NCBI GenBank assembly: GCA_944325615.1
Contig: CALVAU010000026.1
Location: 1-12,922 of the forward strand
Length of the DNA stretch: 12,922 nt
Source of the DNA: Candidatus Gastranaerophilales bacterium
GTDB lineage: Bacteria; Cyanobacteriota; Vampirovibrionia; Gastranaerophilales; Gastranaerophilaceae
Reading direction: 5' to 3'
Part shown: piece by piece, positions 1 to 5,197 of the stretch
Layout: each line of letters begins with the position of its first letter
How positions within the stretch are numbered: position 1 is the first letter of the stretch
Translations under genes and position numbers: made by a program
Notes under the pieces: generated by a model
Seen by the model: the letters and a program-made list of their open reading frames with translations, nothing else
What the model was told of the DNA's origin: nothing
The model's database searches: none

Positions 1-549
1 CTATCAGTAAAAGATCATGAAGAAGTAGAATATTGGGATTTTGAATTAAGTGCTCAAGAGTTTATGGATACATATTTGAGTCCGTATTTTCAAAAGGTGG
101 CGTCAGAAGAAAAAACTACTGATACTAAATATTCTAAAACTTATGCATTGCCTGATGGTACAACCTTTAAAGGTTGGATGTTTAAACATCAAAATCCAGC
201 AAATCATGATATTACGACTTTTTATCAGATAACAATAGTTATAAATGGAGAACAGAAACCAAATCAATTAGGTAGGGATACATTTATATTCTACCTATTT
301 CCAATAAAAAGTTATTTTTTCAATGGAGGTGCTGGAAATATTGCTAAAAATGTGCCTAGGGCTGGATTATATCCTGATGGTTATGGCTTTGATAGAGATA
401 GATTGAAAAATGATACTTGGCGCGGCTGTAACAGAATAGGTGATGAAGAAGCTTCTGGAGCTAGTAACGGTTATAATTCTGCCGGTTCATTTTGCACAGC
501 CCTAATCATGATGGATGGCTGGGAAATTGCTGACGATTACAAGTGGTAG
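1..549 (+). CDS. type IV pilin-like / pseudopilin protein, 5' end outside window
   Basis: The frame is open from the first base, so the gene starts upstream and 182 codons are visible. The fragment looks like the C-terminal globular domain of a prepilin-type (type II secretion/type IV pilus) protein. It has a phrase INGEQKPNQLGRDTF typical of the calcium/loop region of such proteins, two cysteines (visible residues 143 and 165) that could form the C-terminal disulfide loop, and a closing DGWEIADDYKW of the kind I associate with Gastranaerophilales pilin-like proteins. The diagnostic N-terminal cleavage/methylation helix is off the window, so the call rests on the tail alone. The mature protein would sit in or outside the cytoplasmic membrane. 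There is no terminator in the 92 bases that follow. Confidence is high that it is a real gene and moderate for the family. Confidence 0.65.
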   Translation, partial: LSVKDHEEVEYWDFELSAQEFMDTYLSPYFQKVASEEKTTDTKYSKTYALPDGTTFKGWMFKHQNPANHDITTFYQITIVINGEQKPNQLGRDTFIFYLFPIKSYFFNGGAGNIAKNVPRAGLYPDGYGFDRDRLKNDTWRGCNRIGDEEASGASNGYNSAGSFCTALIMMDGWEIADDYKW

Positions 550-641
550 GTTAATATAATTTAATAAAAAATTTATCCTGCGCAATTTTACATGTCAAAA
601 ATACTTTATAGATGTAAGGTAGTAAATTTGTAGGTGAGGTT

Positions 642-998
642 ATGCTTCCAAATTGGACATCAAGTGTAGATATGCTTGCAGATGCAGGAATTATAGATTT
701 TGATGCATCAGCTTATATTATGGGTGCTCCTGCTCGTTTTGTCGGCAGTCCGCAATATCCGGTTTATAATATTCCGCCTCTTGCAATTCAGCCGCCAAAG
801 CAGGATGAATACAGACCGACTATGCCTGACAGATCCATAGTAAAAAATCCTTTATGGAAAAAAGTTTTATTTGGTGGACTTGCTACTTTAGGAATTCTTG
901 TTGGTGTTGCAAAAATCCGTAAAGCTCCTCAGTTTTTGAAAGATATCGGAGTAAAAGTTTCTGATTTCTTCAAAAATATGTTCAAAAAAACTCCGTAA
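642..998 (+). CDS. small single-helix membrane protein, unknown function
   Basis: This 118-residue protein matches no family I recognise. Residues 1-70 are polar and proline/tyrosine-rich, with a short motif YNIPPLAIQPP near 42-52. Residues 75-90 (VLFGGLATLGILVGVA) form one probable transmembrane helix. The tail (91-118) is strongly basic and amphipathic (KDIGVKVSDFFKNMFKK). By charge this suggests the tail stays in the cytoplasm against the membrane, with a short proline-rich segment outside; that topology is inference. The start is supported by AGGTGAGG at 632-639 just before the ATG. It lies 92 bases after the pilin-like gene, and a separate promoter for hxlR follows directly, so it probably ends a transcript. 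It could be a lineage-specific protein. Confidence 0.7.
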   Translation: MLPNWTSSVDMLADAGIIDFDASAYIMGAPARFVGSPQYPVYNIPPLAIQPPKQDEYRPTMPDRSIVKNPLWKKVLFGGLATLGILVGVAKIRKAPQFLKDIGVKVSDFFKNMFKKTP

Positions 999-1003
999 AA
1001 TAA

Positions 1004-1031
1004 TTGGACTTATTTTTCCTTCTGTTATACA
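1004..1031 (+). promoter_or_regulatory. candidate promoter of the HxlR gene
   Basis: A -35 like TTGGAC (1004-1009) and a -10 like TATACA (1026-1031) are 16 bp apart, with an extended TGt just before the -10. The 11-mer TCTGTTATACA here recurs exactly upstream of the orphan gene at 12061. Expected transcription start is near 1038. Confidence 0.5.
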
Positions 1032-1051
1032 ATAATAACAAAATAGTATAT

Positions 1052-1064
1052 TTTAGTAACTAAA
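1052..1064 (+). promoter_or_regulatory. small palindrome between promoter and HxlR start
   Basis: TTTAG and CTAAA arms of 5 bp surround TAA. It lies in the predicted 5' leader just before the ribosome site GGAAGAG (1065-1071). It could be an autoregulatory site for the HxlR protein or a half-matched site for the neighbouring DtxR-type protein, whose candidate operator also carries TTAG/CTAA. Short enough to be chance. Confidence 0.3.
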
Positions 1065-1078
1065 GGAAGAGTAAGACT

Positions 1079-1447
1079 ATGCTTGCAAAAGACCTGCCAA
1101 AGTGCCCTGTTGAAACTACTTTGAAAATGATTGGAAAACGCTGGAAAATTATAATTTTAAGAGAGCTTTTGCCCGGTACAAAGCGTTTTGGAGAGCTTAA
1201 AAAGTCGGTAAGCGGGATATCACAAAAAGTTCTTACGGCAAATCTTCGCCAAATGGAAGAAGACGGGCTTGTAATAAGAGAAGTTTTTAATGAAGTGCCG
1301 CCAAGAGTTGATTATACTTTGACTGATGTTGGATACAGTCTAGCCTCTGTACTTGATTCTATGGCGGATTGGGGTGAAGGGTATAAAAAGTTCCTTAAAC
1401 TTATAGAAAAACAAGAAAAATTATCACAAAAAGAGTCCGTTGATTAA
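1079..1447 (+). CDS. HxlR-family winged-helix transcriptional regulator
   Basis: The 122-residue protein has the standard HxlR layout. CPVETTLKMIGKRWKIIIL is at residues 9-27, then the recognition region FGELKKSVSGISQKVLTANL at about 41-60, and then the wing with EVPPRVDYTLTDVG near 77-91. Cys9 is the conserved N-terminal cysteine that in the YodB/HypR subgroup senses electrophiles or disulfide stress; other HxlR proteins keep it without proven sensing. The protein binds DNA as a dimer in the cytoplasm. Start: ATG 1079 with GGAAGAG spaced 7 bases. It is followed after 45 bases by a DtxR-type regulator that has its own promoter inside this gene's last codons. There is no adjacent reductase that would be an obvious target, so the regulated gene is unknown. 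The family call is firm; the signal is unknown. Confidence 0.92.
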   Translation: MLAKDLPKCPVETTLKMIGKRWKIIILRELLPGTKRFGELKKSVSGISQKVLTANLRQMEEDGLVIREVFNEVPPRVDYTLTDVGYSLASVLDSMADWGEGYKKFLKLIEKQEKLSQKESVD

Positions 1448-1468
1448 TGTTTAAAATTAATGTATAAT
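1440..1468 (+). promoter_or_regulatory. promoter of the DtxR/MntR-type gene
   Basis: TTGATT (1440-1445), a 17-bp spacer and a perfect TATAAT (1463-1468). The -35 overlaps the last codons of the HxlR gene. The predicted start of transcription (about 1475) is downstream of the ATG at 1460, which argues for translation from ATG 1493. Confidence 0.7.
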
Positions 1469-1492
1469 CCTAAGATACAAAAGGTTTTGTTT

Positions 1493-1918
1493 ATGAATAC
1501 ACTCTCAAAAAGTCAGGAAGATTATTTAGAAGAAATTTACAAGCAAGTTTTAAAAAACGGCTGTGCGAACGTAACTGATAATTCGATTGCTTTAAATGTC
1601 AAAAAAGCCTCCGTTACAGGTGCATTGAATGCGCTTGCGGATAAAAAACTTATCAATTATGAACCTTATTCAAAAATTACGATGACTAAAGAGGGTGAAA
1701 AGCTTGCAAAGGTTATTTTGGATAAGCACGAAAATTTATGTGATTTTTTTGAAAATATTTTGGGACTTTCAAGGGAAGAAGCTTCGGAAAATGCCTGCCA
1801 AATGGAGCATATTGTAAGTGAAAAGTTTTTTGAAAATTTCGTAAAGTTTTCTGATTTTGTCAGAGAATACAGCGACAAAAATCCTGAATTTATAAAAGGC
1901 TACAAAAATTTATTGTAA
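1493..1918 (+). CDS. DtxR/MntR-family metal-dependent repressor (short form)
   Basis: The protein has 141 residues when started at ATG 1493, the size of B. subtilis MntR and without the C-terminal SH3 domain of DtxR/IdeR. The start is chosen because the promoter's expected +1 lies after the other ATG at 1460 and AAGG precedes 1493. The N-terminal winged helix (residues 4-70) begins LSKSQEDYLEEIYK, and the dimer/metal domain follows. Aligned to DtxR, His79, Cys102, Glu105 and His106 are kept. DtxR Met10 is Asp10 and Glu13 is present, as in MntR Asp8/Glu11. The ancillary DtxR ligands Glu83 and His98 are Cys83 and Ser98. The site is thus a mix of iron-type and manganese-type ligands, and the metal (Fe or Mn) cannot be assigned. 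A large palindrome lies 31 bases after the stop, on the promoter of the next gene, which is the obvious candidate target. Confidence 0.9.
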   Translation: MNTLSKSQEDYLEEIYKQVLKNGCANVTDNSIALNVKKASVTGALNALADKKLINYEPYSKITMTKEGEKLAKVILDKHENLCDFFENILGLSREEASENACQMEHIVSEKFFENFVKFSDFVREYSDKNPEFIKGYKNLL

Positions 1919-1927
1919 AACCTGTTC

Positions 1928-1956
1928 TTGACAGAAAAAGTTTTTTGTATTATTGT
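1928..1956 (+). promoter_or_regulatory. promoter of the unknown membrane protein gene
   Basis: Perfect -35 TTGACA (1928-1933), 17-bp spacer, -10 TATTGT (1951-1956). The -10 is inside the left arm of the palindrome 1950-1975, so a bound regulator would block it directly. Confidence 0.65.
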
Positions 1957-1975
1957 TAGTCATGCCTAACAATAA
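1950..1975 (+). promoter_or_regulatory. 26-bp operator-like palindrome, candidate DtxR-type site
   Basis: Arms TTATTGTTAG (1950-1959) and CTAACAATAA (1966-1975) are perfect inverted copies. In the centre TCATGC, four of six bases also pair, so 12 of 13 positions are symmetric. The core GTTAG...CTAAC resembles the TTAG/CTAA half-sites of the DtxR/IdeR family. It covers the -10 box of the promoter that drives the gene at 1993 and sits just after the DtxR-type gene. It is not a terminator: no T run follows. Confidence 0.65.
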
Positions 1976-1992
1976 GTAAAGAGATTTGTCTA

Positions 1993-3042
1993 ATGAAAAT
2001 ATTAACAGTTGCAAAATACATTGACCAGCCTGCTGTTTTGAGTAAACTACATTCATTTATGCCCCAAGTATTAGTTGGCACTGGTGCAGGAGTTTGGGGG
2101 TATGAGAGTTTTTACAAAAATAGAAATTCTGAACATAAAACTCAAAAAGCTTTTAAAAATGCAGTAACGATTTCAAGTGCTGTCGGAGCTTCTTATGTTG
2201 GAGCAAGAGGCTTGAAAGTGAGAAATAAAACTTTTTTTAAAGGGTTGTTGGATTATACGCCTTTGAAATCCGTATTGGAAAAGCAATCTTTAGTTATTGA
2301 CAGTTTTCTGAAAAATAATGTTGTTGAGGATGAAAAGGTTGTAAGAACTTTGAAAAATGCCAAAAACAGACAATTCAAATTATCAGAGATTGAAATTTTG
2401 ACTCAAAGTTTGCCTAAAAATAAGCAGGTAAAAGAATTATTGAATAAAATTTTGCCTGAACCTGAAAATCTTTCTTCAAAGGAAATTTTTTCAGAAATCA
2501 AAAGACTATCTTTGATTGGCCTAATTCCTGTTGCAGGTGGGGTTGCAGGTGGGGTTATGTCTGATTTGATAACGAATACACAAAGCAAAAAAAGTTTTGC
2601 AAATAAAATAAAAGAAGGTGTATATCAATATTTAGCAAATATTTTTTTGTGTAATGTCGGCGCAGGAGCTGCTTTGTATGCAAGTGAGAAAATGGTTCAA
2701 AATAAAATACTAAAACCTCTGACGCCATTAAAGAAATTAGGGGTTATTATGTCAGGGATTGCATTGACTGGAATTATGGGTGGAAGTATTATCGCGAATT
2801 TCATTTCCAAAAAAATCATAGATCCGTTGTTTGGTAAAAAGTATCAAAAAGAAGGTATTTACAGTGAAAGAAAACCTGAGCCTTTAGATATAGCTTTGCA
2901 CGCAGACGATATAGCAACTGCCGGTGTTTTATCAGGGTTTAAGTGGATTGAACCGGCATTGCCTGTTATGTATTTTATATCAGGTTATCGTGCAGGGATC
3001 GGTTATCGTAATAATTTTGGAAAAAATACTAGCAAAAAATAA
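1993..3042 (+). CDS. unrecognised multi-helix membrane protein, putative metal-regulated
   Basis: I do not recognise this 349-residue protein. Hydrophobic, glycine-rich segments lie at about 23-38, 57-73, 172-192, 210-231, 249-272 and more weakly 307-336, so it is probably a membrane protein. Several carry close Gly/Ala spacing (GTGAG, VAGGVAGGV, GAGAA, GIMGGS) suited to tight helix packing. A polar middle region (75-170) is lysine/glutamate-rich and probably cytoplasmic. Near the end, LHADDIATAG (302-311) has His and two Asp residues and PALPVMYFISGYRAG follows; whether these bind metal is unknown. The gene has its own promoter with the 26-bp palindrome on its -10, directly after a DtxR-type regulator, so control by iron or manganese is a reasonable inference. 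There is no clear Shine-Dalgarno; GAGATTTG is the nearest. Confidence 0.75.
   Translation: MKILTVAKYIDQPAVLSKLHSFMPQVLVGTGAGVWGYESFYKNRNSEHKTQKAFKNAVTISSAVGASYVGARGLKVRNKTFFKGLLDYTPLKSVLEKQSLVIDSFLKNNVVEDEKVVRTLKNAKNRQFKLSEIEILTQSLPKNKQVKELLNKILPEPENLSSKEIFSEIKRLSLIGLIPVAGGVAGGVMSDLITNTQSKKSFANKIKEGVYQYLANIFLCNVGAGAALYASEKMVQNKILKPLTPLKKLGVIMSGIALTGIMGGSIIANFISKKIIDPLFGKKYQKEGIYSERKPEPLDIALHADDIATAGVLSGFKWIEPALPVMYFISGYRAGIGYRNNFGKNTSKK
2530..2553 (+). repeat. in-frame 12-bp tandem duplication
   Basis: Two exact copies of GTTGCAGGTGGG, followed by a third GTT. They encode VAGG VAGG (residues 180-187) inside a predicted transmembrane helix and could expand or contract without a frameshift. 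Confidence 0.85.
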
Positions 3043-3069
3043 TTTTTCAGGGTTTAATAGAATAGTAAT

Positions 3070-3088
3070 TCAGCGTGGAGCATGCTGA
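3070..3088 (+). other. stable hairpin in the leader of the GNAT-like gene
   Basis: TCAGCGTG (3070-3077) pairs with CATGCTGA (3081-3088) over a GAG loop: eight pairs, one of them G-T. No T run follows, so it is not an ordinary terminator. It lies in the 85-base gap between two same-strand genes, 40 bases before the next ATG. It could be a processing or stability element, or a protein site. Confidence 0.5.
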
Positions 3089-3127
3089 TATATTAAGATT
3101 AAATAATCAAATAAAGGAGAAAATAAT

Positions 3128-3820
3128 ATGCATTTACAACCGATAAGTAATACTACGCCTAATTTTCAGGCAAATCACTTGAGAAGTGTAAAAGTTCTCA
3201 GTGGAGCTCTTCAAGCAAAACAAGATGTTATTGATATTTATTCAATAAACAAAAGTGACAAAGATGTTATTCAAAAATTATTAAATAAAATAGATATGAA
3301 AGATCGTAGAGACGGATTTGCAGTAAAAGAGAAAAATACTGTTAATAATGCTATTAGACTTGTATTAAATAGAGCTTTGGGGTTGTCAAATGATAAAGAT
3401 GGCGGTGTATATTTGGCTATAAAAAATAATAAAAAAGTAGCTGGTGTATTGGATTATACAATTAGTGAGGCACCTCTTTTAAAAAACCTTGTTGCTTGGC
3501 GAGGAAGTAACCAAGAAGCAGTTAGGGCAAATTTATTCAGTGAATTTTTGAAAAATGTAAATGATGCTAACCAAAAAGTTGAGTGGCATGATAGAGTGGA
3601 TGTTTTTGCATATGCTGAACCTGAATCAAAAGGCAACAAATGGCTTAAAGAGAGTGGATTCCGAGCTCCTGCTCAAGAAAAAATAGTTAGAGAAAGATTG
3701 GAATTGGATGCAAACTTAATCCCAAGCAGTATCCATGAAAAAGATACTATAAGTCCAGATGTAAGAATTGTGCCAGATATCAAAAAAGAAAATGTAGAAC
3801 TAAAAGATTTACAAATATAA
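3128..3820 (+). CDS. lineage-type NFQAN protein with a GNAT-like fold
   Basis: The 230-residue protein starts MHLQPISNTTPNFQANHL. An early NF(Q/G)A motif after a short polar leader is something I associate with many Gastranaerophilales proteins of unknown role. Residues about 95-180 read like an acetyltransferase core: a strand VYLAIKNNKKVAGVLDYTI, a central helix, the strand RVDVFAYAEP, then the helix WLKESGF that ends many GNAT domains. The acetyl-CoA loop (Q/RxxGxG/A) is not clear, so activity is uncertain and the GNAT assignment is tentative. There is no signal peptide or membrane helix. Start: ATG 3128, with AAAGGAGA (3113-3120) well spaced. A stable hairpin sits in its leader, and a strong terminator follows directly, so it is probably a single-gene transcript or the end of the one from 1993. 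Confidence 0.65.
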   Translation: MHLQPISNTTPNFQANHLRSVKVLSGALQAKQDVIDIYSINKSDKDVIQKLLNKIDMKDRRDGFAVKEKNTVNNAIRLVLNRALGLSNDKDGGVYLAIKNNKKVAGVLDYTISEAPLLKNLVAWRGSNQEAVRANLFSEFLKNVNDANQKVEWHDRVDVFAYAEPESKGNKWLKESGFRAPAQEKIVRERLELDANLIPSSIHEKDTISPDVRIVPDIKKENVELKDLQI

Positions 3821-3825
3821 TTTTG

Positions 3826-3860
3826 AAAGGCTCTTTCGGATAACGAAAGAGCCTTTTTTA
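3826..3860 (+). terminator. intrinsic terminator
   Basis: Stem AAAGGCTCTTTCG (3826-3838) with CGAAAGAGCCTTT (3844-3856), 13 perfect pairs over GATAA, then six T residues (3854-3859). It starts 6 bases after the stop of the GNAT-like gene and ends the left-hand gene group. Confidence 0.95.
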
Positions 3861-3878
3861 TTGCATTAAACTGATATT

Positions 3879-3907
3879 TTTACTTTTAAAACTCATTATG
3901 CTATATT
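3879..3907 (+). promoter_or_regulatory. promoter of the nitrilase-like gene
   Basis: TTTACT (3879-3884), 17-bp spacer, TATATT (3902-3907) with an extended TGc before it (ATGCTATATT at 3898-3907). Confidence 0.6.
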
Positions 3908-3934
3908 TAAATAAATAATAAAAAGAGGTTGGAA

Positions 3935-4744
3935 ATGGCAGGAATTTTAAATATACAATTGGAACCTGTATTAGGTGATAAAGAAAAAAATTTAGAAAAA
4001 GTCAATGAATTAATTGAAAAATATTCTGATAAAAAATTAGATTTAGTGGTATTGCCTGAATTTTTCAGTACAGGTGTGCATCAGGAATCTTTTATAAATG
4101 CTCCAGAGGATGCAAATGGCGGAATTGTCATAAAAACATTAAGTGAAACAGCAAGAAAATATAAAACAAATATAGTTTGCGGAACTGTTATAGAAAAAGA
4201 AGATGACAAATTATACAATACATCTTTTGTGCTGAATAGAGAAGGACAAATTGTCGGAAAATACAGAAAAATTCATCTTTTCAAGTTCTTTGGCGGAAAT
4301 GAGGCTTCATATATTACTCCAGGAAATCTTTCACCGCTTGTTGTAGAATTGGATTTTGCAAAAGTTGGAGTGAGTGTATGTTTTGATATAAAATATCCTA
4401 TGTTATACAAAACTCTTATTAAAATGGGAGCTGAAATAATAGTATCTCCAAGTGCTTGGATAAAATTGACTTCATTAAGTGCAAAAGAAAAAGAAAATAT
4501 GGAGTTATGCTGGCGTAGTTTGAATATAGCTCGTGCAGCTGAAAGTCTTGTATATTTTGTAACTTCAGATTTGTCGGGCAAACCTTCAAATGCACTCTAT
4601 TCTGTTGGCAATTCTATGATTACAAATCCTATGGGAGTTGTAGAATCTCTTCAAGGCTTGAATGAAGGTGCTGATTATAAAGATATAGACTTGAATTTAG
4701 TCAGAGAATTAAAGCATTCTGTGCCTGTTGCTTTTATCGATTAA
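3935..4744 (+). CDS. carbon-nitrogen hydrolase (nitrilase superfamily)
   Basis: The 269-residue cytoplasmic enzyme belongs to the superfamily that cleaves amide or nitrile C-N bonds through a cysteine thioester. The Glu-Lys-Cys triad is visible: Glu42 in VVLPEFF, Lys112 in KYRKIHLF and Cys149 in VSVCFDIKYP. Glu123, in the segment before YITPG, fits the fourth conserved glutamate. Length is normal for a single-domain member. The substrate is not readable: omega-amidase (NIT2-type), N-carbamoyl-amine and other amidases share this core, and RKIHLF together with VCFDIKYP leans towards the Nit2/omega-amidase-like side. Start: ATG 3935, with AGAGG 6 bases upstream; the TTG at 3929 abuts the ribosome site. 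It has its own extended -10 promoter and lies after a strong terminator, so it is a separate unit from the left-hand genes. Confidence 0.9.
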   Translation: MAGILNIQLEPVLGDKEKNLEKVNELIEKYSDKKLDLVVLPEFFSTGVHQESFINAPEDANGGIVIKTLSETARKYKTNIVCGTVIEKEDDKLYNTSFVLNREGQIVGKYRKIHLFKFFGGNEASYITPGNLSPLVVELDFAKVGVSVCFDIKYPMLYKTLIKMGAEIIVSPSAWIKLTSLSAKEKENMELCWRSLNIARAAESLVYFVTSDLSGKPSNALYSVGNSMITNPMGVVESLQGLNEGADYKDIDLNLVRELKHSVPVAFID

Positions 4745-4788
4745 TCGGCAAGAATATTATCTTTTGTAAAATAAGTTGCAAAAAAGGG

Positions 4789-4817
4789 TTGAAATTTTTC
4801 TTAAATAGTTCTATAAT
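4789..4817 (+). promoter_or_regulatory. promoter of the ArsR/permease operon
   Basis: TTGAAA (4789-4794), 17-bp spacer, perfect TATAAT (4812-4817). The -10 is wholly inside the palindrome 4805-4836, the arrangement expected for autorepression. Confidence 0.8.
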
Positions 4818-4836
4818 TCTAGAATAATGGAACTAT
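4805..4836 (+). promoter_or_regulatory. 32-bp operator-like palindrome, candidate ArsR site
   Basis: Outer arms ATAGTTC (4805-4811) and GAACTAT (4830-4836) and the centre ATTCTAGAAT (4816-4825) are symmetric; 14 of 16 base pairs match. TTC/GAA half-sites are typical of ArsR/SmtB operators. It lies 21 bases before the ArsR start and covers the -10 box. Confidence 0.75.
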
Positions 4837-4857
4837 AAAATTAAGAAAGGCAAAATG

Positions 4858-5151
4858 ATGGATATTCAAGAAGCAGCTACAATATTTACTGCATTATCAC
4901 AAGAGGTTAGGCTAAATATTTATAAATTACTTGTAGAAAATAGTCTTAATGGAATTTGTCCTTGTGATATCGCTGCAAAGCTTGATATACCAAGAAATAC
5001 TTTATCTTTTCATCTTTCTTTGCTTACTCAGGCGGGGTTATGCTTGAAGACTAAACAAGGAAAAATGTATGTCTGCAAACCTAATTGTCAAAAAATTAAG
5101 GAGACTATGGAGTTTTTGCATAAAGACTGTGTTGCTTGTCATAACAAATAA
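4858..5151 (+). CDS. ArsR/SmtB-family metalloregulator
   Basis: The 97-residue winged-helix repressor opens AATIFTALSQEVRLNIYKLL, typical of ArsR. The helix-turn-helix CDIAAKLDIPRNTLSFHLSL (36-55) and the wing (GKMYVCKP) follow. A CPC motif (Cys34, Cys36) stands where ArsR carries its As(III)-binding ELCVCDL cysteines; further cysteines are Cys62, 73 and 77, and a C-terminal CVAC pair (91, 94). These suggest a thiol-bound ligand such as arsenite, another soft metal or an organoarsenical; the exact one is not readable. It probably represses itself and the downstream permease through the palindrome over its -10. Of two ATGs (4855, 4858) the second is better spaced from AAGG (4847-4850). The permease follows after 46 bases with its own ribosome site. 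Confidence 0.93.
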   Translation: MDIQEAATIFTALSQEVRLNIYKLLVENSLNGICPCDIAAKLDIPRNTLSFHLSLLTQAGLCLKTKQGKMYVCKPNCQKIKETMEFLHKDCVACHNK

Positions 5152-5197
5152 TATTTTCTGTTTTAGCGGTAAGAATATTTAGAAAGGACGATATTTT

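Noticed and set aside
1460..1492. Upstream ATG that would extend the DtxR-type protein by 11 residues
   Set aside because: It lies before the expected transcription start of the TTGATT-N17-TATAAT promoter, and the extension has no homology to the family.
1950..1975. Reading the palindrome after the DtxR-type gene as a terminator
   Set aside because: The stem is AT-rich, is not followed by a T run, and overlaps a good promoter.
3929..3934. TTG start for the nitrilase-like protein
   Set aside because: AGAGG ends at 3928, directly against the TTG, leaving no spacing, while ATG 3935 is well placed and begins the usual first strand.
4746..5179. Near-repeat CGGCAAGAATATT (4746-4758) and CGGTAAGAATATT (5167-5179) flanking the ArsR gene
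   Set aside because: Only 13 bases with one mismatch in AT-rich DNA; no symmetry, so probably chance.
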